Assembly: GCA_001770205.1 (NCBI GenBank)
Contig: MEQL01000012.1
Location: 82,897-146,896 of the forward strand
Source: Bdellovibrionales bacterium RIFOXYD12_FULL_39_22
GTDB lineage: Bacteria > Bdellovibrionota > Bacteriovoracia > Bacteriovoracales > Bacteriovoracaceae
DNA: 64,000 nucleotides
Direction: 5' to 3'
The notes beneath the pieces are model-generated. The model worked only from the letters and a program-made list of their open reading frames with translations. It searched no databases and had not been told where the DNA came from. Made by a program: the position numbers and the translations under genes. Positions 20,215 through 28,977 of the stretch are shown here, in pieces (position 1 is the first letter of the stretch; every line of letters starts with the position of its first letter).

Positions 20215-21057
20215 CTAAAAATCATTCAATATTTTTAATGATTCCTGAGCTTGATTGTTTTCAGGCCTTGGAATGATATTTTCATCGATAGCATTATTAA
20301 CTTCTTTTACAGATGCTTGTATAAAACAACGATCACCGTGTTGCAGATCTTTTAGTTTTGAATATTTTTCAAGTGAAAGAATCAGTAGCTCGACACGTTC
20401 TTGATATTTGGTAGAGGGAAGACTATTTGTTTTAAATTCTTCAATGATTGATCTAATGGCAGACTGGAATATTTTTTTTCTAAGGTCCTTTACTGCTTCG
20501 GTTTGTCTTTTAAATCCTTCGGCGTAAACACTAGAGTCTTGTTTGAGTTTATAATCTAGATAAAGGTGAAATATTATTGGTGGCATGATGGAGGAAGCTA
20601 GAAGACTATAGTAAATCACCGGATAGTTCGCTAACAACCTTGCTAAAATATACTGGTTTAAAAACAGAAAAGATAAAGTCGCTGTGGCCTTACTCGATAC
20701 ATCGAGACCAATAAGGGAAAAAAAGAATAAATCTTTATAGAGTTGATTGTCTCCATAGCAGGTCTGAAGGGCATCAAAAAAGCCATTGGAGGAAATGAGA
20801 TCTTCCATCCCACTCCCTAATTTAATTTTAAACTCCTTGTTTTTGATGCCTTTAATACTCTTGTCAACCACCTCAAAATTTATAGTTTCCCAAACTCCAT
20901 TTAGGAATAAATTCTTTTTCAAAAGAAGGTCTGCCTTAAGGTTGGTTCCCTCACACATAACCAAGGTTCTATCGTACTCATCTTGATAATCACCATGAAA
21001 ACCGTAAGATGAGTACGAAACAAGTAATATCAATATTACGAAAGCAATTTTTTTCAC
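20215..21057 (-). CDS. exported or membrane protein of unknown function
   Basis: A 280-residue protein I do not recognise. GTG 21057 starts a clear signal peptide (KKIAFVILILLVSYSSYG) and has GGTGG upstream; a TTG at 21093 would overlap the preceding gene. Two hydrophobic segments near residues 125-180 suggest membrane insertion, followed by a charged helical tail with KQTEAVKDLRKKIFQ-like pattern. Two Cys near residues 38 and 98 and one near 255 could form disulfides. It follows its neighbour by 25 bases, so the two form a small operon. The tetranucleotide GGCC is scarce here relative to most neighbours, which may indicate recent transfer. Confidence 0.6.
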   Translation of the reverse strand: MKKIAFVILILLVSYSSYGFHGDYQDEYDRTLVMCEGTNLKADLLLKKNLFLNGVWETINFEVVDKSIKGIKNKEFKIKLGSGMEDLISSNGFFDALQTCYGDNQLYKDLFFFSLIGLDVSSKATATLSFLFLNQYILARLLANYPVIYYSLLASSIMPPIIFHLYLDYKLKQDSSVYAEGFKRQTEAVKDLRKKIFQSAIRSIIEEFKTNSLPSTKYQERVELLILSLEKYSKLKDLQHGDRCFIQASVKEVNNAIDENIIPRPENNQAQESLKILNDF

Positions 21058-21082
21058 ATCGTCCACCACGAATATCTTAGCG

Positions 21083-21622
21083 TTATTGATCAATCTCTAA
21101 ATCGTTTGGAAAATCTTGAATATCGTCCTGGAGACTTTTAATTTCTTTCTCTAGTTCTTCTCTTTTAGCTTTAAGATCCTCAAGTTGATCCATATCTAAC
21201 GTCAAATAATCCTTCCCTTTATATAGTAGATAGGCTCCAGCACCGGCAGCTAGTACTGCCAAATAGGTTTTTCCAATGCCATTCCCGTAGATCATTTTCA
21301 CAACCTCTTTGAATGAGCTCCGATTAGTACTTATTCCATCAAGGGCGCCAGTAGCTTGGAATGCATATAGGCCCACGGGAATTAAAAGTGTACCGCCAAC
21401 CACTGCAATCCCGGCATTTTTCATACCGTCTGTGATCTCAATCATGGCCTTGCCCTCTTTTATTTGAAAATTCTCAATCGATTTCTCCACTTCTTCCAAA
21501 GCAACTTGAGTGCTACGTAGATCTCGTTTCTTTTCCCCTATTGTAATAGTCTCACTTGCTGAGGAGGAAAGCGATAAAAGCGTTAAAGTAACAGCGACAA
21601 AAATAGACCTTAGTTGTTTCAT
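21083..21622 (-). CDS. exported membrane protein with C-terminal coiled coil, unknown
   Basis: A 179-residue protein beginning with a signal peptide (KQLRSIFVAVTLTLLSLSSS), then a charged helix, two hydrophobic segments (GIAVVGGTLLIPVGLYAF and TYLAVLAAGAGAYLLYKG), and a heptad-rich acidic end (LEDLKAKREELEKEIKSL) that should form a coiled coil. ATG 21622 has AAGGAG eight bases upstream. It is the first gene of a two-gene unit with the following exported protein. No family recognised; the pair may act together at the envelope, which is inference from context only. Confidence 0.65.
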   Translation of the reverse strand: MKQLRSIFVAVTLTLLSLSSSASETITIGEKKRDLRSTQVALEEVEKSIENFQIKEGKAMIEITDGMKNAGIAVVGGTLLIPVGLYAFQATGALDGISTNRSSFKEVVKMIYGNGIGKTYLAVLAAGAGAYLLYKGKDYLTLDMDQLEDLKAKREELEKEIKSLQDDIQDFPNDLEIDQ

Positions 21623-22246
21623 AAAAATTCTCCTTATGGATATTGTCCCAGAACTTCTGTGTTTATTCTTCACTTGAGTACTGAGCCAGATTAATTAACA
21701 GCTACTATAATGTTAATCTAAATCATCGGTCGCAACTATGAGGTTGAATTTTTTATAGGGGAAATACTTGTTGCTGTCCAAAAAGTTTACATGCAAAAGG
21801 TAAGCGAAAAACGACCTAGTGCTAAGATTATCGTAGGTGCACAATACTATTTTTCATTTCTTTAGGCCGTAGCAAAGAATTAGAAGACGTATAAGTTGAT
21901 TCATGAAAAGAGGGAAGCGAAAGCATCCATCTTTTTTTGCAGCAGAATGAGAACCTCAGGAAAAAGGCACACAAACAGATATGACGTGCCGGCTCGCAAC
22001 TGCCAACTTTTGTGGGCAGCATAATTAAAAATCAAACGGTTATTTGAAAATAACAAAGCTCTGCTTAAATAAAACAAACCCTATTAAATCAATATATTGC
22101 ATATTAATTAAAAAAAACATATCCCGCTCTTAAAATTACATTATAAAATTTTAAATAGGTAAATGTGTATTTTAGTGAGTTTCTCCAGAACGTATCCTCT
22201 TTTAGAAAACTCCAAAAGATTATCAACCTTTAACAAGGTGGCGCGT
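21623..22246. other. 624-base gene-free stretch
   Basis: This AT-rich interval separates two divergent transcription units and must hold their promoters. I could not pick a convincing -35/-10 pair for either side. A 64-codon minus-strand frame at 21828-22022 has no ribosome site and an odd Cys-rich composition and is not accepted as a gene. No repeat, tRNA or strong hairpin was seen. Confidence 0.4.
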
Positions 22247-23716
22247 ATGAAAAAGATGATCGTTCGTTTTATTGTGTTTGGTTTTTTTGTTTCCTCATTA
22301 TCGATGATCGGGTGTACTCCTAATGAGCAGTTTTTTGCAGAAAAAAGTTATCTAGACGCCAGCGGACAAGATCCTTCTGATCAAAATTCCCCTGAGTTTG
22401 GATATGACGGCGAAGACTCTATCCCACCAGAACAGCTAGGTGCTCCAAACGCTCAAGCTGGCCAAGAGATTGCCGCAGAAGAAGGTATTACTTCACAACA
22501 GCCTTCTGACCCAACTACTGAGGCCATCCGCGAGATAATTAACGCTCCTAGCAGTGATGTCGCAGAAATGGGCCTGGTCTACAAAGAAAAAATTACTGAA
22601 TTTGCCATGATTTTAGATGCTCAGTCGGCACTCTCAATTAACAGCTTGGGACTCGTTGCCCCAAGTGGCAGCGAAATAGCTACAGCTATTGCCGGAAAGC
22701 TTGATCCGGCCAAAATAGGAAGCAGTAGCGACCTTTCTTTGATGTGTTTTAATGAATTTGAGGTTATTGAAAATGCGCCTGACAGCGTTATCCAAAGTAT
22801 AGTATTCGGTAATGACCGCGCTTCTGCCATTTTATACTTTTCTCAGGACCTCTTTATCCCATTGGATCTATCAAAATTTAAAGTCTATTACCGCGAGGTT
22901 CTTAATGTTGATGCTCCTTATGATGGAACTACCTGGTGCGATAAAGCATTTGATGAAGACTACTTGCACGATGTAGTTGCTAGCATTGCAGAAAATAAGT
23001 GGATTGAATTAAGTTACAACGTAATAATTCCCAAAATAGAGCAGATCGCACCTGAAATAATTCCAGAGGAAGTAGCGCAACTGGCGGTTATGCCTGAAGT
23101 GGTAATTGCAGAACCTGTCGCTCCTGCACCGGCAATTATTCCAGAGGAAGTAGCGCAACTGGCCGTTATGCCCGAAGTGGTACCTGTGCGTGCACCCGCC
23201 TCTTCTGAGGAGGAAGTTGTTGCTGCACCAGTTGTTGCTGCACCAGCTAACGGAGACAGTACTTCTAGTAGCGTTATTGAAGAGAGCTCTTCCATTGAGT
23301 ACTCCTATGATGAAGAGGGCGTAGATGATTCATTGGAAGACAGCTTCGTACAGGTTAGCGAAGAGGAGCTGGAGTTTTCTGGCAGCAGCGCAGAGGCCGA
23401 CCAATTTGCTATAAGTACTGAGCGAAATAACTTGGCATGTTTAAAAATTAAACTTTTAAAAACAAAACACAGACATCATGGCCAGGGAAAAGCTCATTGG
23501 CACATTAAGAAAATTAAATATAGCAAAAAAGAGTGCAATGAATGCTTAATTTCATTGAAAGCAAATGGACTTAACTGGAAACTACAATGGCAAGAAGCAA
23601 AACGTGCTGCCTACAAATCATCCTCTAAAGATGAATTTAAAAAATTATTCAAGGAGTCTAGACATGTTGCCGGACCTAGCTGCATGAGCAGACTAGGACG
23701 TGGTTTTAAAAAATAG
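22247..23716 (+). CDS. large acidic lipoprotein with internal tandem repeat
   Basis: A 489-residue protein. ATG 22247 (AAGGTG upstream) gives a lipoprotein signal with lipobox SMIGC near residue 20. The middle is Asp/Glu/Pro/Ala rich and contains two near-identical 26-residue repeats (IIPEEVAQLAVMPEVV and linker). A Ser/Glu-rich segment follows, and the last 90 residues become strongly basic (KLLKTKHRHHGQGKAHWHIKK and onward) with Cys residues. The acidic-body/basic-tail split suggests binding to another polymer or membrane, but no family is recognised. A strong hairpin terminator follows the stop. Probably anchored in the outer membrane. Confidence 0.7.
   Translation: MKKMIVRFIVFGFFVSSLSMIGCTPNEQFFAEKSYLDASGQDPSDQNSPEFGYDGEDSIPPEQLGAPNAQAGQEIAAEEGITSQQPSDPTTEAIREIINAPSSDVAEMGLVYKEKITEFAMILDAQSALSINSLGLVAPSGSEIATAIAGKLDPAKIGSSSDLSLMCFNEFEVIENAPDSVIQSIVFGNDRASAILYFSQDLFIPLDLSKFKVYYREVLNVDAPYDGTTWCDKAFDEDYLHDVVASIAENKWIELSYNVIIPKIEQIAPEIIPEEVAQLAVMPEVVIAEPVAPAPAIIPEEVAQLAVMPEVVPVRAPASSEEEVVAAPVVAAPANGDSTSSSVIEESSSIEYSYDEEGVDDSLEDSFVQVSEEELEFSGSSAEADQFAISTERNNLACLKIKLLKTKHRHHGQGKAHWHIKKIKYSKKECNECLISLKANGLNWKLQWQEAKRAAYKSSSKDEFKKLFKESRHVAGPSCMSRLGRGFKK
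23061..23182 (+). repeat. tandem repeat, 78-base period, two copies
   Basis: A 44-base core starting ttccagaggaag recurs at 23061-23104 and 23139-23182, exactly 78 bases apart, with two visible silent differences. It encodes the 26-residue repeat of the lipoprotein, in frame, so copy number could change without breaking the gene. Confidence 0.85.
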
Positions 23717-23772
23717 TTAGTCGCTCTTTTTAAAAAACAGAGACGACATCTCGATAAATATCGCAAATACAC

Positions 23773-23800
23773 AAAGGGGCGCTTAGGAGGCGCCCTTTTG
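23773..23800. terminator. bidirectional intrinsic terminator
   Basis: GGGCGC (23777-23782) pairs with GCGCCC (23790-23795) around a seven-base loop, extended by A/T pairs, with AAA on the left and TTTT on the right. It serves the lipoprotein gene on the plus strand and overlaps the last codons of the convergent minus-strand gene, which it can also terminate. Confidence 0.75.
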
Positions 23801-24370
23801 CTTTATCTTGGCATCACCAGATGGCAGTGGTGGTGGAAGTGATGATGAAGAGAGATCTGCCTCTAAGCGCCGTTTAAGGCCGCGCAAACCAATATTACAG
23901 GCATCGGCTATTTCACGAAAATAGTCGGTAGAGCGAAAAGAAAGAGGCCGTAAATCAACATTGTTCTCTAAATTAAGAAGATAGCGACGCAGGTTAAACA
24001 TGGGCCCGGCCAACTTGTGAGAAGTAAAAATTCCCATAATAAAAATAATTAAAAAGGCGCCAAGAAATGTGTAAATTAAAATTCCATCCATGGCCATCTT
24101 TTGCAGCGATAAAAATTTATAAAAGACATGTCCGGGCGGCATTCCCATTTGCATAGCAGTCTTTCGAAATTTATTAAAAAAATAAAAATTAGAAAAATAT
24201 ACGGTAAAAATTATTAGAAAAGCGATCAAACATTGATAGGCCACAAACTTAAACTGAAAGCGAGGATTTATCAGAAAGTTACGAAACTTCCTCTCCTTCA
24301 GTCGCTTAATGAAATTACCAAGCTGCATTATTATTTTATTATTTATTATCACAATCACAAATGATGACAC
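23783..24370 (-). CDS. two-helix membrane protein with HAMP-like linker, end of chemosensory operon
   Basis: A protein of up to 195 residues with two transmembrane helices (about residues 45-66 and 95-115) and a short segment between them, then HKLAGPMFNLRRYLLNLENN, which looks like a HAMP-type linker leaving the second helix. The cytosolic part is short and ends in Pro/Ser-rich sequence. No receptor signalling hairpin (the long MCP coiled coil) follows. GTG 24370 or ATG 24328 could be the start; neither has a good ribosome site. It is 28 bases after the radical SAM gene and is probably the last gene of the che operon, so it may be a signal input or membrane anchor. That role is inferred from position. 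Confidence 0.6.
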   Translation of the reverse strand: MSSFVIVIINNKIIMQLGNFIKRLKERKFRNFLINPRFQFKFVAYQCLIAFLIIFTVYFSNFYFFNKFRKTAMQMGMPPGHVFYKFLSLQKMAMDGILIYTFLGAFLIIFIMGIFTSHKLAGPMFNLRRYLLNLENNVDLRPLSFRSTDYFREIADACNIGLRGLKRRLEADLSSSSLPPPLPSGDAKIKQKGAS

Positions 24371-24398
24371 TTTCCCGAACTATCATCAAGTCTTTTTT

Positions 24399-26765
24399 TT
24401 AAGTCAATGTTCTACTTATTAAAGTTCTAACCCACTCTCCCCGCACAGTATATTTAAAGGAACCTTGAGCAAATTCTTCTGGTTCAAATTTTTCTAACGC
24501 CGACACTTCTACTTTTTTGCCTGTAATTACAACACGAGATAGATATTTCTTTTTTAGTGAATCTTTTGCTAACTCCAAATAAGTAATCCCCTCTTTTTTG
24601 CTTAAAGTAAAACGTAATCCTCTCTCCTTCAAATATGGCCAGTCATCGTTGATAACAAATGGTGAATCGAAAAGGTATTTGACCGATTTAAGCGCCAATG
24701 AATTATTAAAAGAAGAGATCAATTCGCCATGTGGTAAAAAGTGGCCATTAATCTTCTCAACGTTATCGGGGTGGGCCAACAACTCACGCAACTTACCTGC
24801 CCCCTCTCGCTCAAAGGCCAAAGATAAAATATCATCACCGCATACCCAATAATTTTTTCCTTTTGTCGCTTCCACCGACGATCCACTAAAAAAGTAATAA
24901 CTCTCTACTAATTCTGGAAAGCTCAGCATAATAGCACGCGCCAAGGCCTGTCCGGCATATTTTTTAGGAAGTCCAAGACAAGAGGGACCTATTTTAACAT
25001 AAAAATCAACTACCATTTGCGTCTCTCGCTTCTGACGTAATAGGTTCCTAATCGCCTCGTTGCGCACATTATCTTTCTTCTCGATATTTAGTGCTAAACT
25101 TCCAATCTCTACATAATTACTATTTTTTAAAAAAGTCTCTTTTAAAAAATTATTTTTCAAACCCAAATCTACAGGGATCTCCACACCTTCTGAAAAATCC
25201 TGTCCCATAAAGTCTATAAACTTTTTTGAAATGATTGTGGAAATTTCATTATCATATACAAACTCGGAGGCCTTTAGAAAGGCCAATAGTTTATCCTGAT
25301 GCTTCCAATTGGCCCGCACTAAAGTTTGCGAAACACTCCATTCCGCTAAACTCATTGACAAGCGAAACTCCAATCCGCTTTGAACAACAATTTTCTCCAC
25401 CCGTTGAATGCTTTTTTCTAAAGTATTTATTTGCGGAATATGATCAAATGCCAGCGGAGTAAAAGGAAACCGAACCAGAGGCGTAATCGAAAAAATAACT
25501 CGCGTTTTATCACCATATTGTTCTCGCTTTTTCCTCACTAGCTCAACAAATTCTTCAAATTCAACATAATCCGCCTCTTCTTCTCGGCCAGTGGCCAGTA
25601 GAAAAATTTTCAACTCTCTCTGTCCATCTCGCAAAACTAGTTCTATTCCTTTTCGCAATAGCTCTTCTGTTAAATTTTTATTTAAAAAACGGCGCAATCG
25701 CGGAGAAATACCTTCTAATCCACAACTGATAATCGATTTTCCTAACAATTTCTGCGTATCCCAAAGTCCCAAGTCTAAGGCCAAATAGTCAAAGCGTTCA
25801 GACTTCAGCCCAATGGCCTTAAACAAGGCCAGTAATCCAAAAAGCAAAGGTTGTAACTCCTTGTACATGTTAAAACTAAAGCTAAAAAGGTCTATTCTCT
25901 CCAGGCCCATATTGGCCTTGGCACGTTTGGCGGAGGCCAACAACGAACTACACTCATAATCTTTATAAGGACGTTTCTCCCAGCTCTCCGCACAAAAAGA
26001 ACAAAATCCTCGACAGCCAGAGCTTATTTTTAAGTGGCCCTCTCCCATACTCTCCTGATTATAAAGCACAGGACCTCTTTCATATTGCAATGCTGATTTA
26101 GCAAGCGCATAGCGCACTGGCCGCAATACATCCGGCAAAATTACACCTGGCAAGCATGCCAGCTGCTCTAAAATAGTATCTTTACTTTTTCTCTCCATTT
26201 TTCCTTGGGCCAGCCCGGCAAATAGTTTTTCAATGGTGGCCGGATCATCTCCGACAAAAACTAAATCCACTAACGAATTTTCTCCCCATAAAATCGGCGT
26301 CCAAAGTGCTGAGGCCCCACCTAAAATGATTAAAGGAAGATCGTCACGCTTCATCCTCTCTTGTTTATCTAAAGGAATTCCACTATGTCGCAACATCTGC
26401 GGCAAATTTATTATTTCCTGCACTATGGACAAAGAAAATGCTACTGCAAAAAATTCAGACATGGCCTTTTTACTTTTAGTTCCAAAAACCCAGGAAATAT
26501 TTTCTTTCTCAAATATTTTGCGTTCTACTGCCGAGGGCAGATAGGCCAAATCAGGAAAAATATTATTATTACTAGCGGCCAACTGATATAGATATTGATG
26601 GGTAAAAGAGTTGGCAACATCAGCATAGGAAGAAGGCCGCACAATCAATAACGACATTGGACGATTTGCCATTTCTGAAAGAGGGAGCGTGTTTATCTCC
26701 TCCCCTCTGGCCCAAATACCACCATAGGAAAGACGATGATAATTCTCTGTAAACCACTTATTCAT
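24399..26765 (-). CDS. radical SAM protein, probable B12-binding type
   Basis: A 788-residue protein with the radical SAM cluster motif C251-x3-C255-x2-C258 inside SSGCRGFCSFCAES. The N-terminal 200 residues resemble a Rossmann-like B12-binding region (LIILGGASALW, VDLVFVGDD), without a clear DxHxxG motif that I could identify. The substrate is unknown. Its ATG overlaps the cheW stop (ATGA), so translation is coupled to the chemosensory genes upstream. It has Cys spacing and length seen in uncharacterised rSAM groups that act on RNA or proteins, but I cannot choose between these. Confidence 0.8.
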   Translation of the reverse strand: MNKWFTENYHRLSYGGIWARGEEINTLPLSEMANRPMSLLIVRPSSYADVANSFTHQYLYQLAASNNNIFPDLAYLPSAVERKIFEKENISWVFGTKSKKAMSEFFAVAFSLSIVQEIINLPQMLRHSGIPLDKQERMKRDDLPLIILGGASALWTPILWGENSLVDLVFVGDDPATIEKLFAGLAQGKMERKSKDTILEQLACLPGVILPDVLRPVRYALAKSALQYERGPVLYNQESMGEGHLKISSGCRGFCSFCAESWEKRPYKDYECSSLLASAKRAKANMGLERIDLFSFSFNMYKELQPLLFGLLALFKAIGLKSERFDYLALDLGLWDTQKLLGKSIISCGLEGISPRLRRFLNKNLTEELLRKGIELVLRDGQRELKIFLLATGREEEADYVEFEEFVELVRKKREQYGDKTRVIFSITPLVRFPFTPLAFDHIPQINTLEKSIQRVEKIVVQSGLEFRLSMSLAEWSVSQTLVRANWKHQDKLLAFLKASEFVYDNEISTIISKKFIDFMGQDFSEGVEIPVDLGLKNNFLKETFLKNSNYVEIGSLALNIEKKDNVRNEAIRNLLRQKRETQMVVDFYVKIGPSCLGLPKKYAGQALARAIMLSFPELVESYYFFSGSSVEATKGKNYWVCGDDILSLAFEREGAGKLRELLAHPDNVEKINGHFLPHGELISSFNNSLALKSVKYLFDSPFVINDDWPYLKERGLRFTLSKKEGITYLELAKDSLKKKYLSRVVITGKKVEVSALEKFEPEEFAQGSFKYTVRGEWVRTLISRTLT

Positions 26766-27325
26766 CTGCTCTTTTTCTTAGGAATTTTTAATTCATCTAT
26801 TGAAAGTATTTTTTCAAAATTTAAAAGCAAAATTAATTGCTTATTTGCTTCTTTAGCAATGCCTGCGATAAAATCCCTATTGATTTTACTTTGAGCATTT
26901 ATTTTCGTTTCAATTTGATCCTTGTGCAATCCAATAACATCATTTACCTGATCAATAATTATTCCGATAGTAAGCTCATTAACTTGTGTGATAATAATGG
27001 AACTCATTTTCGCAGAACTACTGGTGGCCAGTAAATTTAGTTTGTTTTTTAAATCTATGACTGAAATTATTTTTCCCCGCAAATTAATTAGCCCTTTAAA
27101 ATAGGACGGCACATTGGGAACTTCGGTAATATTATACATTCCTACAATCTCGCGAACTACCGATAGTAACATTCCATAACGTTCACCATTCAAGGAAAAA
27201 GTAAGATATTTTTTTAAGCCCAATGATTCATCTATAACTTGCGCATCTGCGGCCGCAATCGACGCTCCCAGATTAGAAACATTACTCACTTCGTTTTTTT
27301 CTAATATTGCATCATTGCTATTCAT
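26762..27325 (-). CDS. cheW: CheW-type coupling protein
   Basis: A 187-residue protein whose residues about 38-180 form a CheW domain: KYLTFSLNGERYGMLLSVVREIVG, NVPSYFKGLINLRGKIISVIDL and the later ITQVNELTIGIIIDQVNDVIGL. CheW bridges chemoreceptors to CheA. The first 35 residues are a polar extension. It is 26 bases after the cheD/B fusion and overlaps the radical SAM gene by four bases. Confidence 0.93.
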   Translation of the reverse strand: MNSNDAILEKNEVSNVSNLGASIAAADAQVIDESLGLKKYLTFSLNGERYGMLLSVVREIVGMYNITEVPNVPSYFKGLINLRGKIISVIDLKNKLNLLATSSSAKMSSIIITQVNELTIGIIIDQVNDVIGLHKDQIETKINAQSKINRDFIAGIAKEANKQLILLLNFEKILSIDELKIPKKKSR

Positions 27326-27351
27326 ATATCACCATACATCACTATATAAAC

Positions 27352-28977
27352 CTATCTGTTTAAATGCTTAACAATAAATTTGGGCATGTCCTGCAACGAT
27401 AACATCTCATCTACCGCTCCCAATTCGTAGGCAACTTTGGGCATTCCATAAACCACACAACTAGATTCATCTTGCGCAGCCGTTTTGGCCCCTAACTCTT
27501 TTAATTTTAGCAACCCCTCTGCCCCATCTCGGCCCATTCCCGTAAGCAGCAACGCAATAACTTTTTTTCCTAACTTATCGTGCTGAATAAGTGAGTTAAA
27601 CATATAATCAACAGAAGGCCTAAATCTATTAACCGGCTCATCATCTGTTATCTTAATTATATATTTGCTATTTTGATAAACTACTTTCATATGCCGCCCA
27701 CCGGGCGCAATAAAGGCCTGCGAAGCTTTTAAAACATCACCATCTTCTGCTTCTTTGACAGAAAATTTACATAACTGATTTAAGCGCTCGGCAAATGCTT
27801 TGGAAAATACCGGTGGTATATGTTGCGTAATAATAATTGGCGGAACAGTGTTTGGTAATTGTGTAAGTAAATCAGACAAGGCCTTTGTTCCTCCGGTAGA
27901 TGCTCCTATCGCCAAAATATAATCATCTAAATTTTTACCGCTAACTACCAGCGGAGATTTGAAAGAGGCCAAATTATTTGCTTTACTGATACGTCCAACA
28001 TACTTCGATGTATAAGCAGCAATAATTTTCTCATGCAACTCTCCAGATATATGCTGCAAATCTTCAAAGGCCGGCTTTTTCATATAATCAAATGCCCCCA
28101 GCTCTAGTGCCTCAAAAACTGGCCCAGACTCTAAATAATTCAAAGCAGAAATCATAATAGTTGGAATAGGTTTTTCTTGCATCATTTTCCGCAGAAAGGT
28201 AACCCCATCAACTTCCGGCATATTGATGTCTAATGTAATAACATCTGGCAATTCCTTGGCCATCAACGCTTCCGCCTCGGCCGCACTTTTGGCCTCGCCT
28301 ATTACTACTAATTTAGAATTCATTTCGATCATCTTTCGTAAAATCATCCTAATCGGAGTTGAGTCATCCACAATCATCACTTTAATTTTTGTCGTTGCCT
28401 TGAGAATATGCACTTGACGATCCGGCCCTATTTCCACTTGAGTTGCTTCACTGCATAGCGAACTCTCTTTCTCCTTATCTGCTAGAAGGTTTAACTCTAT
28501 TTTTTTTATCTGAATTTCACCAGTCTCAGTAAAAAAACGCAACTGCCTTCCGAACTGCCCACCTATCGACTCTGCCACAATTTTAAGATTATAGCTTGCA
28601 ATCAATTCATGAGCCGCCTTAATATTTTCTTGCCCACTTGCCACAATTACCTTGCCCAGTCGCTGCTCTTTTCCAGCAGAAGTACCTCCCACTAACTTAA
28701 GAACAAGGTTTTCAGGCCGAGAACCCCTTTTTTTAAATTCGCGAAGCAAATTGGGAATAGCAAAAATGGCCTGATTGTTATCTGTTGCATCCACTGGCCA
28801 AGTAGAATTATCTCCAGGCACTTTAAATTGACAGATTCCACCTACCCGTTTTACCAAATCAAAAACACATAGTGCAACACATGGCCCCAAAAACGTTTCA
28901 ATAATAGTAGACTCTTCGGCAAAAAATAGTTCACCGGACTTAAGATAATGTGTATTTATAGTTATGGCCTTATTCAT
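27352..28977 (-). CDS. cheB: CheD-CheB fusion (receptor deamidase-like plus methylesterase)
   Basis: A 541-residue three-part protein. Residues 1-165 match CheD: FLGPCVALCV with Cys33, then GGICQFKVPGD, and ESIGGQFGRQLRFFTETG. In active CheD the second motif holds a His 17 residues after the catalytic Cys; here that position is Gln50. Residues about 195-315 are a response-regulator receiver (VMIVDDSTPIR, ITLDINMPEVDG). Residues about 350-540 are the CheB methylesterase with the expected Ser, His and Asp in GASTGG, ITQHIPP and LTGMGRDGA. The esterase should remove receptor methyl groups; the deamidase part may be inactive or a binding module. It overlaps cheR by eight bases. Confidence 0.92.
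   Translation of the reverse strand: MNKAITINTHYLKSGELFFAEESTIIETFLGPCVALCVFDLVKRVGGICQFKVPGDNSTWPVDATDNNQAIFAIPNLLREFKKRGSRPENLVLKLVGGTSAGKEQRLGKVIVASGQENIKAAHELIASYNLKIVAESIGGQFGRQLRFFTETGEIQIKKIELNLLADKEKESSLCSEATQVEIGPDRQVHILKATTKIKVMIVDDSTPIRMILRKMIEMNSKLVVIGEAKSAAEAEALMAKELPDVITLDINMPEVDGVTFLRKMMQEKPIPTIMISALNYLESGPVFEALELGAFDYMKKPAFEDLQHISGELHEKIIAAYTSKYVGRISKANNLASFKSPLVVSGKNLDDYILAIGASTGGTKALSDLLTQLPNTVPPIIITQHIPPVFSKAFAERLNQLCKFSVKEAEDGDVLKASQAFIAPGGRHMKVVYQNSKYIIKITDDEPVNRFRPSVDYMFNSLIQHDKLGKKVIALLLTGMGRDGAEGLLKLKELGAKTAAQDESSCVVYGMPKVAYELGAVDEMLSLQDMPKFIVKHLNR

Noticed and set aside
21828..22022. 64-codon minus-strand open frame with many Cys
   Set aside because: No ribosome site, odd composition, no recognisable motif, lies in an AT-rich promoter region; most likely chance.
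23014..23295. 93-codon Ala/Gly/Thr-rich frame opposite the lipoprotein repeat
   Set aside because: It is the reverse complement of the in-frame repeat and acidic Pro/Glu codons of the real gene; low complexity, no start signal.
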